Source: Patescibacteria group bacterium (GTDB lineage: Bacteria > Patescibacteriota > JABMPQ01). From it: a stretch of 44,532 nucleotides of DNA. A model generated the notes under the pieces. That model was not told where the DNA came from, made no database searches, and saw nothing but the letters and a program-made list of their open reading frames with translations. Position 1 is the stretch's first letter. Each line of letters opens with the position of its first letter. The stretch spans positions 1 to 44,532 of the forward strand of contig JAHJQX010000022.1 of the NCBI GenBank assembly GCA_018818965.1. Reading direction: 5' to 3'. Made by a program: the position numbers and the translations under genes. Positions 36,396 through 44,038 of this stretch are shown here, one piece after another.

Positions 36396-36423
36396 AAAAA
36401 CAAAAGATAAATAAAATCGTATT

Positions 36424-37914
36424 ATGAAGAGGCTGATAATTATCCTCGTTGTTTTTTTGGTTATTTTACTTTTGGCCGGAGCTGCCGCGGGAGGTTTTTT
36501 CTATTTTCAGAAAAAAACAGAAGAACCACAAAATGAAGATATTTCTCAGTCCGTTGCAGAACCTGACCAAACTCAGGACAATAAGTTGGAGATTGAGAAG
36601 GTTGAGCGATTAAAATTAGATTCTGCTAAAGAGGCCACTCATCTTTCTAAGGTGGCCGATACTAAAGGCGTATATTGGCTGCGGCAGTTTGGATTAGTTT
36701 GGAATGATGTTGAATCGGATAAAGGTGAGTATGATTGGTCACGCGCTGATGAGCAGATGAAGTATTTAAATGAGGCGGAAGTTTATCCACTAGTAAATAT
36801 CCGGCCGTTTGCTAATTGGGATCAAGACGTTTGCCATCCGGAGGAAAAGTATAAAACCGAATTCGATGTCAAGAAAGGTGGACAATTAAAAGTGGGAAAA
36901 CCTTGCGATATGGAGGCCTATGCTAAGTTTTTAGCCCAAGTGGTAGAAAGGTACGATGGCGACAAAGTAGCTGATATGCCTGGGCTGAAAATACCAGTTA
37001 AATATTGGGAAATTATAAACGAACCTTCGATGCAGGGGAGCCAAACGGGGGGAGCTGGCGAGGAATTGAAATTCTTTGTGGGCACTTCGCAGGAGTATCT
37101 AGATATTCTCAAAACTTCGTATCAGACTATTAAGCAAACCGATCCAGAAGCTAAAGTTTTGCCAGCAGGAATGGCTGGGATCCAACATGATTTCCAGAAC
37201 TTTTGGCAGCCAGTGCTGGCTAATGGTGGCGGCAATTATTTTGACATTGCCAATATTCATACTATTAATACAGATGAGCGTCGGGATGATTTATACATGA
37301 TGAAATACAAAAAGTTTTTAGAACAATATGATATTAAAGACAAACCCATTTGGATAACGGAAGTGCAGTATGGTGACTTGATGGGTAAACCAAAAGACTT
37401 AGCAAGCTTTGAGAAATCAATAGCCAAGAGCACAGTGTTTGCTTTAGCTCAAGGAGCTGACAAATTATTCTATATTGAAAATTGGCTATATTGGGATAAC
37501 ATGGAAAAATATGTAAAGCCGGATAAAGGATCCGAGGACTCGATGTCAAAAGAAGAAGAAGCCAAAGAAAAGGAAAAAAAGAAAAAGCCAGAGCTTAGCC
37601 CCGAAACTTTAAATAGTTCCACCCATAAAGTCTATCTGAATCTAGTAGATAAAGTTAATACCTTTGATCGCATAGAAACAATTAAGGAAGAGTACCAAGA
37701 AAACCCTAGTCAGCATGATGGGGCAACTTCTCAAGTGGGGCAGTATAAATTTATCAGCGGCGGCAAGACAGTTTACGTATTATGGGGTCAAGCAAAGTTA
37801 CCAGCCGAAATAACAGGTAGGGTTTTGGTCACTGACATTTACGGGGATAGTGAGGAGAGGGAGGCAAATGGAATTGTTTTAAGTGACAACCCAGTTTTTA
37901 TAGAAATGAATTGA
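36424..37914 (+). CDS. Membrane-anchored TIM-barrel glycoside hydrolase (clan GH-A type)
   Basis: 496 aa. A membrane helix at the N-terminus (about 3-27, LIIILVVFLVILLLAGAAAGG) and an acidic linker precede a catalytic domain of about 370 residues. YWEIINEP places a proton-donor Glu at 200, and PIWITEVQYG places a nucleophile Glu at 313, in the spacing seen for clan A retaining enzymes (GH5/GH39-like). The early 'GVYWLRQFGLVWNDVESDKGEYDW' is the usual first strand. There is a Lys-rich insert near 370-390. It is expected to act outside the cell on a polysaccharide; the substrate is not readable. It is the likely partner of the LamG gene just upstream. Confidence 0.8.
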   Translation: MKRLIIILVVFLVILLLAGAAAGGFFYFQKKTEEPQNEDISQSVAEPDQTQDNKLEIEKVERLKLDSAKEATHLSKVADTKGVYWLRQFGLVWNDVESDKGEYDWSRADEQMKYLNEAEVYPLVNIRPFANWDQDVCHPEEKYKTEFDVKKGGQLKVGKPCDMEAYAKFLAQVVERYDGDKVADMPGLKIPVKYWEIINEPSMQGSQTGGAGEELKFFVGTSQEYLDILKTSYQTIKQTDPEAKVLPAGMAGIQHDFQNFWQPVLANGGGNYFDIANIHTINTDERRDDLYMMKYKKFLEQYDIKDKPIWITEVQYGDLMGKPKDLASFEKSIAKSTVFALAQGADKLFYIENWLYWDNMEKYVKPDKGSEDSMSKEEEAKEKEKKKKPELSPETLNSSTHKVYLNLVDKVNTFDRIETIKEEYQENPSQHDGATSQVGQYKFISGGKTVYVLWGQAKLPAEITGRVLVTDIYGDSEEREANGIVLSDNPVFIEMN

Positions 37915-37939
37915 AAAGTCTCTTTGTGGACAACACCTT

Positions 37940-37962
37940 TTGACACTTTTGACAAGTTGACC
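37940..37962 (+). promoter_or_regulatory. Tandem TTGACA-type repeats upstream of the amidohydrolase
   Basis: TTGACA at 37940, TTGACA at 37949 and TTGACC at 37957 repeat at 8-9-nt spacing; a further TTGACA lies at about 38015. They could be -35 boxes or binding sites of a regulator. TATAAA near 37977 is the best -10 candidate, but no pair has ideal spacing. Confidence 0.35.
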
Positions 37963-38025
37963 TAAACTGAAAGGAATATAAATTATTTCCACAACTGACC
38001 AATGAAATTAAATATTTGACATTTT

Positions 38026-38054
38026 AATCACCCGTGTAGAGGGTGATTTTTTTT
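38026..38054 (+). terminator. Intrinsic terminator (or attenuator) 19 nt before the amidohydrolase start
   Basis: AATCACCC, loop GTGTAGA, GGGTGATT, followed by a run of Ts. No promoter fits in the 19 nt between it and the next ATG. A gene downstream therefore either reads through it or is controlled by it. Confidence 0.85.
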
Positions 38055-38073
38055 GAGAACATAAATTTATCAG

Positions 38074-39048
38074 ATGGAAAGCTGGGATCTGAGATCACAA
38101 TTTCAGGAGGCCGTAAAAGCAAAAGGTGGCTGGGTTAATTGCCACGGACATTTTGATAAATCTTATTTTATTAGTAAGAAAAGTCTTGCCCAAAGTATGG
38201 TTACGATGGAAACCAAATGGCGAATGAGTGATGATATTAAAAAAAATTCTACTCAGGCAGAAGTTGAGGAGAGAATCAGAAGGGTTTTGGATAGTCTAAT
38301 TGAACAAGGGGGGCAGGCAGCGATGAGCTTCATTGACGCTTATGATGTGGTTGGCCACAAAAATATTGACGCGGCCAACAAAGTTAAAGAAGAATATAAG
38401 GATAAAATCAAATTTTATACTGCTCCTCAACCTCTGGGAGGCTTGAATGATAAAAAGGCCAGAGATTTATACGAGGAGATTACAGCCAAGATGGATTTTG
38501 CTGGCGGACTGCCGTCGTTTGACCGACCCGATGATGACAATAATTATGACTATCTATTTAGCATTGCCAAGAATTTAGGCAAGCATATTCATATCCATAT
38601 TGATCAAGAGAATAATCCGCACGAGCGAGATACGGAAAAGCTTATTAAATATACGAAAAAGTATGGTTATGAGGGGAAGGTGACGGCAATCCATGTTCTT
38701 TCTGTCTCAGCTCAACCAAAAGAATATCGCCAGAAGATCTATCGACAAATGGCCGACTTAGGTATGAATGTGATAGTCTGTCCTACCAACGTTATTAACA
38801 TGACTCAGTTGGATCAATATACTGCTCCGATTCACAATTCTATTGCTAATGTTCCGGAAATGTTAGATGCTGGCTTATTGATAGCGCTAGGCACTGATGA
38901 CATCGCTGATTTCTACAATCCTTTTTGTGATGCTGATATGTGGATTGAGTTGAGAGCACTGGCTGATGCTTGTCGATACTTTGATTTTGATAAGTTGGTT
39001 GATATTGCAACGGTAAATGGGCGAAAAATATTGGAGCTGGTTGAATAA
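38074..39048 (+). CDS. Amidohydrolase-superfamily protein (cytosine-deaminase-like group)
   Basis: 324 aa. Metal ligands of the superfamily are visible: H24-x-H26 (NCHGHFDKS), H175 (HIHIHIDQ), H207 (AIHVLS) and D275 (LGTDDIADF). In E. coli cytosine deaminase the HCDE motif has a Glu in the position of Gln178 here, so the proton-shuttle residue differs. Other amidohydrolases of this group have HVDQ, so the protein may be an active enzyme with a different substrate. A deaminase or hydrolase acting on a heterocyclic nitrogen compound is a reasonable guess. It lies upstream of argG, the asn-like gene and pyrD, and may be part of nitrogen or pyrimidine salvage. Confidence 0.65.
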   Translation: MESWDLRSQFQEAVKAKGGWVNCHGHFDKSYFISKKSLAQSMVTMETKWRMSDDIKKNSTQAEVEERIRRVLDSLIEQGGQAAMSFIDAYDVVGHKNIDAANKVKEEYKDKIKFYTAPQPLGGLNDKKARDLYEEITAKMDFAGGLPSFDRPDDDNNYDYLFSIAKNLGKHIHIHIDQENNPHERDTEKLIKYTKKYGYEGKVTAIHVLSVSAQPKEYRQKIYRQMADLGMNVIVCPTNVINMTQLDQYTAPIHNSIANVPEMLDAGLLIALGTDDIADFYNPFCDADMWIELRALADACRYFDFDKLVDIATVNGRKILELVE

Positions 39049-39061
39049 TTAATTAGTAACT

Positions 39062-39784
39062 ATGGTCGAAGGTGAACTCCCCAGCCAAGGAGCCGAAGAG
39101 GAAATAGCGCCGGAAAAAGGACAAATAATCAGAGATATCAGAGCGGGAGATGTTGTTCAGTGGCGGGAGCATGTTGCCGACGAAGGGAATCAATCTAAAT
39201 TGAATATTCCCCCCGAGGCTTTACGCTTATTAGTACCCGAGCGGTTGTTTGAATTAGTCACTGACCCCCGGCAGGTAGAGGTGGTGCCACTAGTCTCAGG
39301 TGAGAGAGCCACAAGCTTTCTGGTAGTAGAAAAGGATGGGGAGCCGGATCGGACAGAATTTTCTCACGAAGACAGAGTAGTACTTGATCATTTTCTAACC
39401 CATGACATGAGAGGTATTGTGGAGCATGTTCAAGCTGAGGGAGATTTGAGTACAGCTGATAGATTAGTATTACTGGTAGAAATGAAAGTTTTACCGTTGA
39501 GTCATAGAAAAGGAATACAGGTTCTCAATTACCGTGACCGGCCTAGCCAGCGGGGCAAGGGAGTAGCAACTGGCTTTTACACAGAGCTCGATCGGATAAA
39601 AGAATTAGGTTTTGCATTTGTAGTCGGATCCAATGATAATCCAGAAGAAGCTGGGGGCAATTATTCATTTTATAAAGACAAATTAGGCAGAGGTTTGGTG
39701 AGTGATATCTCTCGGAGAGAAAGAGAGGAGTTGGGCATTCATAACATGGAATTTGATTCGGCCACTATAAAGTTTTTTAATTAA
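39062..39784 (+). CDS. GNAT-like acetyltransferase (tentative)
   Basis: 240 aa, soluble. The C-terminal half has RDRPSQRGKGVATGFYTELDRIKELG, which resembles the acetyl-CoA-binding motif A of GNAT proteins ('R..GiG..L...l......g'), followed by a SNDNPEEAGGNYSFYKDKLG stretch in the usual motif-B place. The N-terminal part is acidic and unrecognised. The match is weak and the substrate unknown. It lies 13 nt after the amidohydrolase and 13 nt before argG, suggesting one operon. Confidence 0.45.
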   Translation: MVEGELPSQGAEEEIAPEKGQIIRDIRAGDVVQWREHVADEGNQSKLNIPPEALRLLVPERLFELVTDPRQVEVVPLVSGERATSFLVVEKDGEPDRTEFSHEDRVVLDHFLTHDMRGIVEHVQAEGDLSTADRLVLLVEMKVLPLSHRKGIQVLNYRDRPSQRGKGVATGFYTELDRIKELGFAFVVGSNDNPEEAGGNYSFYKDKLGRGLVSDISRREREELGIHNMEFDSATIKFFN

Positions 39785-39797
39785 TCCCTAAAAATAA

Positions 39798-41405
39798 ATG
39801 GAAGAGAAACACAAGTATGTCAAAGTTGGTTATTATGAGCCGGAGCCTTCCGAGGTAAAGAAGGTGGTCTTACTCTTTTCGGGGGGACTGGATACTTCGG
39901 TGATGCTCAAGTGGATCAAGGATGTTTATAAAGCAGAGGTCATCGCTCTCTGTATTGATATTGGACAACAGGCTGATGATCTGGAAGAAGTGAAGCAAAA
40001 GGCGTTGGATCTTGGTGCGCTAAAAAGTATTGTCGTCGATGCCAAGGACGAATTTGCGGATGAATATATTGCCAAGGGTATAAAAGCCAACGGCTCTTAT
40101 CAGGGCAAATATTACCTATCTACGCCGCTTGGTCGACCGCTACTAGCAAAAATTGCTGTCCGGGTGGCTGAGGAAGAAAAGGCGGATACGATTGCTCATG
40201 GTTGTACGGGCAAAGGGAATGATCAGGTGCGGATTGAAGGAACGATAATTACTCTCAATCCCGATATGAAAATAATTGCTCCGGTGCGGGAGTGGGGGAT
40301 GGGTCGGGAGGAAGAAATAGCTTATGCCAAAAAGCATAATATTCCCGTGAAAAAAACCACCCCGGTGCCTTATTCTTGGGATGATAACATGTGGGGAGTG
40401 ACGGGTGAGGGAGGCGAGATTGAAAATCCGGCTCTGATTCCGCCGCTGAATAAAATATTACAAGTTAGCACTCTACCAGAGAAAGCGCCTAATAAATCGG
40501 AATTAGTGAAGTTGGAATTTGTTAAGGGTATTCCGGTGTCTCTCAATGGTAAGGAAATGAAGCTAGCCGATTTGATTATCAAGCTTAACAAAGTAGCGGC
40601 CAAGCACGGCGTGGGGATTTCTCACCACTTGGAAGACCGCGTGGTTGGTCTCAAGGTGCGAGGTATCTATGAGATGCCGGCCGGACATTCGATTATTACT
40701 GCCCACAAAGAGTTGGAAAAATACATGTGTACGCGGCGAGAAAATAAATTTAAGACCCTGATTGATCAGGAATGGGCCTATCTTTGTTACGGGGGGCTGT
40801 GGTATGAGCCGCTGATGGATAGTTTGAATGCCTATCTTGATAAGGTAAATGCTAAGGTAAATGGAACAGTGACCTTGCGGATGTATAAGGGTAATTGTGA
40901 TGTGGTAGCCGTCAAAGCACCGGATGCATTATTTGACGAGAAGATGGCGACTTTCATGAAATCAGAGCTATTTAATCAAAATGCGGCTCCCGGATTCATT
41001 GAGCTTTGGACACTGCAGATGAAGATGTCCAAGCGCGTGCGCAAGAATATCTTAGTTAGTATCGGTCGGGATGAGCATAAGGAACAATTGTTACCATACA
41101 TCAAACGCTTGTCAAAGCTAAAGGTAAAGCTATATGCGACTGAGGGGACAGCTAAGTATTTTGAGAAGCACGGGCTAAAAGTAACTGTTCTCTATAAGCT
41201 TTCCGAAAATAAAAAGCCCAATTTAGCTGGCTTTATCAAGCACAAACGATTTGACCTAATCATTAATATTCCAAATCGTCGCAAGAAGAAAACACTAACT
41301 GACGGCCAGCAAATTCGCAAGCAAGCACTTGAGAAGGACATCCCGATGGTGACGAGCCTTGATGTGGCGGAAAACACTATCAATAAATTAACGATAAAGA
41401 AATAG
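39798..41405 (+). CDS. argG: Argininosuccinate synthase with C-terminal MGS-like domain
   Basis: 535 aa, about 120 longer than usual ArgG. Residues 20-410 are a normal synthase: PP-loop SGGLDTS (28-34), GCTGKGNDQVR, APVREWGM and YEMPAGHSII are all present. It joins citrulline and aspartate using ATP to make argininosuccinate, AMP and PPi. Residues about 417-535 are an added MGS-like domain (VSIGRDEHKEQLLPYI, YATEGTAKYF, FDLIINIPN, DGQQIRKQAL). This matches the allosteric domain at the end of carbamoyl-phosphate synthetase large subunits. The same domain type ends the next gene. The domain may make the enzyme respond to a nucleotide or amino acid; this is inference. Confidence 0.93.
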   Translation: MEEKHKYVKVGYYEPEPSEVKKVVLLFSGGLDTSVMLKWIKDVYKAEVIALCIDIGQQADDLEEVKQKALDLGALKSIVVDAKDEFADEYIAKGIKANGSYQGKYYLSTPLGRPLLAKIAVRVAEEEKADTIAHGCTGKGNDQVRIEGTIITLNPDMKIIAPVREWGMGREEEIAYAKKHNIPVKKTTPVPYSWDDNMWGVTGEGGEIENPALIPPLNKILQVSTLPEKAPNKSELVKLEFVKGIPVSLNGKEMKLADLIIKLNKVAAKHGVGISHHLEDRVVGLKVRGIYEMPAGHSIITAHKELEKYMCTRRENKFKTLIDQEWAYLCYGGLWYEPLMDSLNAYLDKVNAKVNGTVTLRMYKGNCDVVAVKAPDALFDEKMATFMKSELFNQNAAPGFIELWTLQMKMSKRVRKNILVSIGRDEHKEQLLPYIKRLSKLKVKLYATEGTAKYFEKHGLKVTVLYKLSENKKPNLAGFIKHKRFDLIINIPNRRKKKTLTDGQQIRKQALEKDIPMVTSLDVAENTINKLTIKK

Positions 41406-41476
41406 CCACACATTACCAAAAAGTAGAATTTTATTACCAAGCGGTTGACTTAATAAGCTCGACCAATGGTTGTATT

Positions 41477-41505
41477 ATCCCTCCGAATTTTGGGGGGATT
41501 TTTTT
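41477..41505 (+). terminator. Terminator-like hairpin 21 nt before the asn-like gene
   Basis: ATCCCTCC, loop GAATTTT, GGGGGGAT, then a T-run: an 8-bp stem (one G-U pair) of intrinsic-terminator type. Only 21 nt separate it from ATG 41527, too few for a promoter. An upstream hairpin GGTTGACTTA..TAAGCTCGACC (41443-41464) may compete. It is likely an attenuator or a read-through terminator. The ORF track's 19-residue N-terminal extension is translated from it and is not real. Confidence 0.75.
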
Positions 41506-41526
41506 AAACAAGTAACAAGCAAAAAC

Positions 41527-42969
41527 ATGAAAACACCACTGCCGTACGATGAACAATTTAAGAACGTGATTGGTATTGTCTCCACGTTCTTCCGCGCCAG
41601 TCAAAAACACTACGAAGAAGTTGGCTTGCAGTATGTCGAGGTTCCAACCATAGTTGGCGTAACTGGAGCCTGTGAGAACATTGACACTCTCTTCACTGTC
41701 GGAAGTCGCCTGGAGATTCCGTTATTTATTACGCAAACTGGACAACTAGCTTTAGAGTTGGCGTTACAAGAAGTACCGGGGGTTTATACTGTTATCCATA
41801 GTGGTCGGGATGAGGAGGAAGAAGATAATCGACATTTGCGGCAATTTAGGTTAACAGAGGAGGAGTTTGATTGCACTATGGCTGGTATGACCAGAGAAAA
41901 TTATGATGAGGAAAAGATGTATGAAGCTCTGCTCCAGCATATTGAAGCAGCCGTTAAGGCTATGATTGCTGGTGTGCTAGCTGATCATAAAGATATATTG
42001 CGGAACTCGTATCAGCGAGATACGAAGGCGTTAGCAGAAATTGTCCAGCGAGCGTTTTTGCGTATTTCCTATGATGAGGCAGTGGAATTATTGAAAGAGA
42101 ACGGCTTCCCTAAATTAAAATGGGGCGATGATCTGGAATCAAACCATGAAGCGAAAGTAGTGGAATTACTTAATAAAAAAGAAGGCCATAGCGACGATAT
42201 CCAGCAACATTCGCCGGTGCTAATTATGCGTTATCCCAAGGAGATCAAATTTTTTAACATGAAGGTCTCAAATAAAGACAATCGTGTTTGCTTGTCAGCC
42301 GATTGTATTTTCCCCTATGCCGGAGAGGGAGTGGGAGCAGCTGTTCGGGAAGAGAACGGCCAGAAAATGAAAGATCGTTTGTTAACTTCACCGATGTTTG
42401 AGCTTCATCAGAAGCGAGGCGGTAAGTTTGATGATTTTAAGTGGTATATCGAAGATACTATTATGGCGGGGAAAACTAATCCGCACGCGGGCTATGGTGT
42501 CGGCAATGAGCGCTTGATTCAATTTATCATGGGTCAGTCTGATATTAGGTTTGGTTCAACCTTTAGTCTAATGGAGGAAAGAATGCAAGATTGGAGTCGA
42601 GATAATCGCAAGCGAGCTCTAATCAGTGTTGGTCGAGATGAAGATAAAGAAAAATTATTACCTTATCTCAAGCAACTAGACAAGTTATGTTCAGAACTCT
42701 ACGCTACCGAGGGGACGGCTAAATATTTACAAGATAATGGTATCAACGCCAAGATTTTGTATAAAATATCGGAAAAGAAGGAGCCCAATATTATGGAATA
42801 TCTGGAGTATAAGAGATTTGACCTAATTGTTAATATTCCTAACGATCAGAAAAAAGACGCCGTGACAGACGGATCTTTGATTCGCAAAAAGGCAGTGGAA
42901 AGAGAAATACCTTTATATACCACCATGGATGTAGCTAAGAATTTAGTTGATAAGATGGTGGGGAAGTAA
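41527..42969 (+). CDS. Asparagine-synthetase/AsnRS-like class II enzyme with C-terminal MGS-like domain
   Basis: 480 aa from ATG 41527. Residues 1-345 are a class II aminoacyl-tRNA-synthetase-like catalytic core related to AspRS/AsnRS. Motif 2 is HSGRDEEEEDNRHLRQFRLTEEEF (Arg94) and motif 3 is GYGVGNERLIQ (Arg329). No N-terminal anticodon-binding OB domain is present. Stand-alone cores of this kind include an archaeal asparagine synthetase that makes Asn from Asp, ATP and ammonia, so that is my preferred call; a tRNA role cannot be excluded. Residues about 363-480 are an MGS-like domain (VGRDEDKEKLLPYL, YATEGTAKYL, FDLIVNIPN) about 54% identical by hand count to the one on ArgG. It is followed by pyrD. 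Confidence 0.8.
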   Translation: MKTPLPYDEQFKNVIGIVSTFFRASQKHYEEVGLQYVEVPTIVGVTGACENIDTLFTVGSRLEIPLFITQTGQLALELALQEVPGVYTVIHSGRDEEEEDNRHLRQFRLTEEEFDCTMAGMTRENYDEEKMYEALLQHIEAAVKAMIAGVLADHKDILRNSYQRDTKALAEIVQRAFLRISYDEAVELLKENGFPKLKWGDDLESNHEAKVVELLNKKEGHSDDIQQHSPVLIMRYPKEIKFFNMKVSNKDNRVCLSADCIFPYAGEGVGAAVREENGQKMKDRLLTSPMFELHQKRGGKFDDFKWYIEDTIMAGKTNPHAGYGVGNERLIQFIMGQSDIRFGSTFSLMEERMQDWSRDNRKRALISVGRDEDKEKLLPYLKQLDKLCSELYATEGTAKYLQDNGINAKILYKISEKKEPNIMEYLEYKRFDLIVNIPNDQKKDAVTDGSLIRKKAVEREIPLYTTMDVAKNLVDKMVGK

Positions 42970-42983
42970 TAAGCCATAATAAT

Positions 42984-43015
42984 AAGACCAGATTTTTGCG
43001 GGAGTCTGGTCTTTT
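42984..43015 (+). terminator. Intrinsic terminator after the asn-like gene
   Basis: AAGACCAGA, 12-nt loop, TCTGGTCTT, then T's. It starts 15 nt after the stop codon. Confidence 0.85.
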
Positions 43016-43032
43016 GTGGTAAAAATATTTGT

Positions 43033-43040
43033 GTTATAAT
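43033..43040 (+). promoter_or_regulatory. Extended -10 promoter of pyrD
   Basis: TG-T-TATAAT, 28 nt upstream of ATG 43068. The -35 region is weak. Together with the preceding terminator it makes pyrD-pyrK a separate transcription unit. Confidence 0.65.
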
Positions 43041-43067
43041 ATGCTGCAAATAAGCCAAAATAACCAC

Positions 43068-44021
43068 ATGAACACCAAAATCACCTTTCTCGACAAAGAA
43101 TTCGCCAATCCAATCGTGACAGCTTCGGGCGTTTTAGGAGTAACGGGCGCCACCATGGTCAATAACGTCAAAGAAAAGGGCGTCGGGGGAGTGACTATGA
43201 AATCTGTCTCCGTCGAGCCACGCGAGGGGCATCCGAACCCGACGATTACTACTGGCGAGCATTTTATGATTAACGCGGTTGGTTTGTCCAACGCTGGGGC
43301 AGAAAACAGCGTCAAAGAAATCAAGTATTATAAGGAAAATTGTCAGGCACCGCTGATTGCCAGTGTTTTTGCGGGCGATGTTGAGGAATTTGGCGAGGTG
43401 ACCAAGAAAATCAGCGAAGCTAGCCCAGATTTTATCGAGGTAAATATCTCTTGCCCGAATGTCGAAGATGAATTTGGCAAGCCCTTTGCGGCTGATCCAG
43501 AGCTAGCCGCAGAAGTAACTAAGATCGTGAAAGAAAACACTGATATTAAAGTAATTGTGAAGTTATCGCCCAATGTGTCGAGTATCGGTATGATCGCTCA
43601 AGCGGTGGAGGCGGCCGGAGCAGATGCGATATGTGCCGTAAATACCTTTAATGGTACGTTAATAGATGTGCGGACACGTGAATTTGTGCTGCACAATAAA
43701 TTTGGCGGTGTTTCCGGTCCAGCGATCAAACCGATGGCGGTAAAAGCAGTCTATGATATCAGCCAGGCAGTCAAGATTCCGATCATTGGTACCGGCGGAG
43801 TAACCACGGGTCAGGATGTGCTGGAGATGATGTTAGCGGGAGCGACTCTGGTTGGCGTTGGTTCAGCTGTTTATTTTGGTGGTGGCAAGGATGTATTTGC
43901 CAATATGATGGGGGAAATAGAGCAGATTATGAAGGAAGAGGGGGTTGAAGATTTGACGGAGATGATTGGTGGAGTGAAATCAGGTGATGAGCCAGCCAAG
44001 GCTTGTGTGGTAAAGAAATAA
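43068..44021 (+). CDS. pyrD: Dihydroorotate dehydrogenase, class 1 (1B-type)
   Basis: About 317 aa from ATG 43068. It has NPIVTASG near the start, VGLSNAGAEN, and the active-site motif NISCPN (Cys129), which marks class 1 enzymes with cysteine as base. The FMN-phosphate region is GTGGVTTGQDVLEMMLAGATLVGVGSAVY. It oxidises dihydroorotate to orotate in pyrimidine synthesis. The neighbouring pyrK-like gene implies a 1B enzyme passing electrons to NAD+. The ORF track start (43029) lies in the promoter and is rejected. Confidence 0.93.
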   Translation: MNTKITFLDKEFANPIVTASGVLGVTGATMVNNVKEKGVGGVTMKSVSVEPREGHPNPTITTGEHFMINAVGLSNAGAENSVKEIKYYKENCQAPLIASVFAGDVEEFGEVTKKISEASPDFIEVNISCPNVEDEFGKPFAADPELAAEVTKIVKENTDIKVIVKLSPNVSSIGMIAQAVEAAGADAICAVNTFNGTLIDVRTREFVLHNKFGGVSGPAIKPMAVKAVYDISQAVKIPIIGTGGVTTGQDVLEMMLAGATLVGVGSAVYFGGGKDVFANMMGEIEQIMKEEGVEDLTEMIGGVKSGDEPAKACVVKK

Positions 44022-44038
44022 TAGCAAAATATAAATAT

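Noticed and set aside
41466-41507. Thirteen-residue frame (MVVLSLRILGGFF) over the terminator before the asn-like gene, possibly a leader peptide
   Set aside because: It has no Asn or Asp codons and no ribosome-binding site, and it simply runs through the hairpin and T-run. Chance is the simplest explanation.
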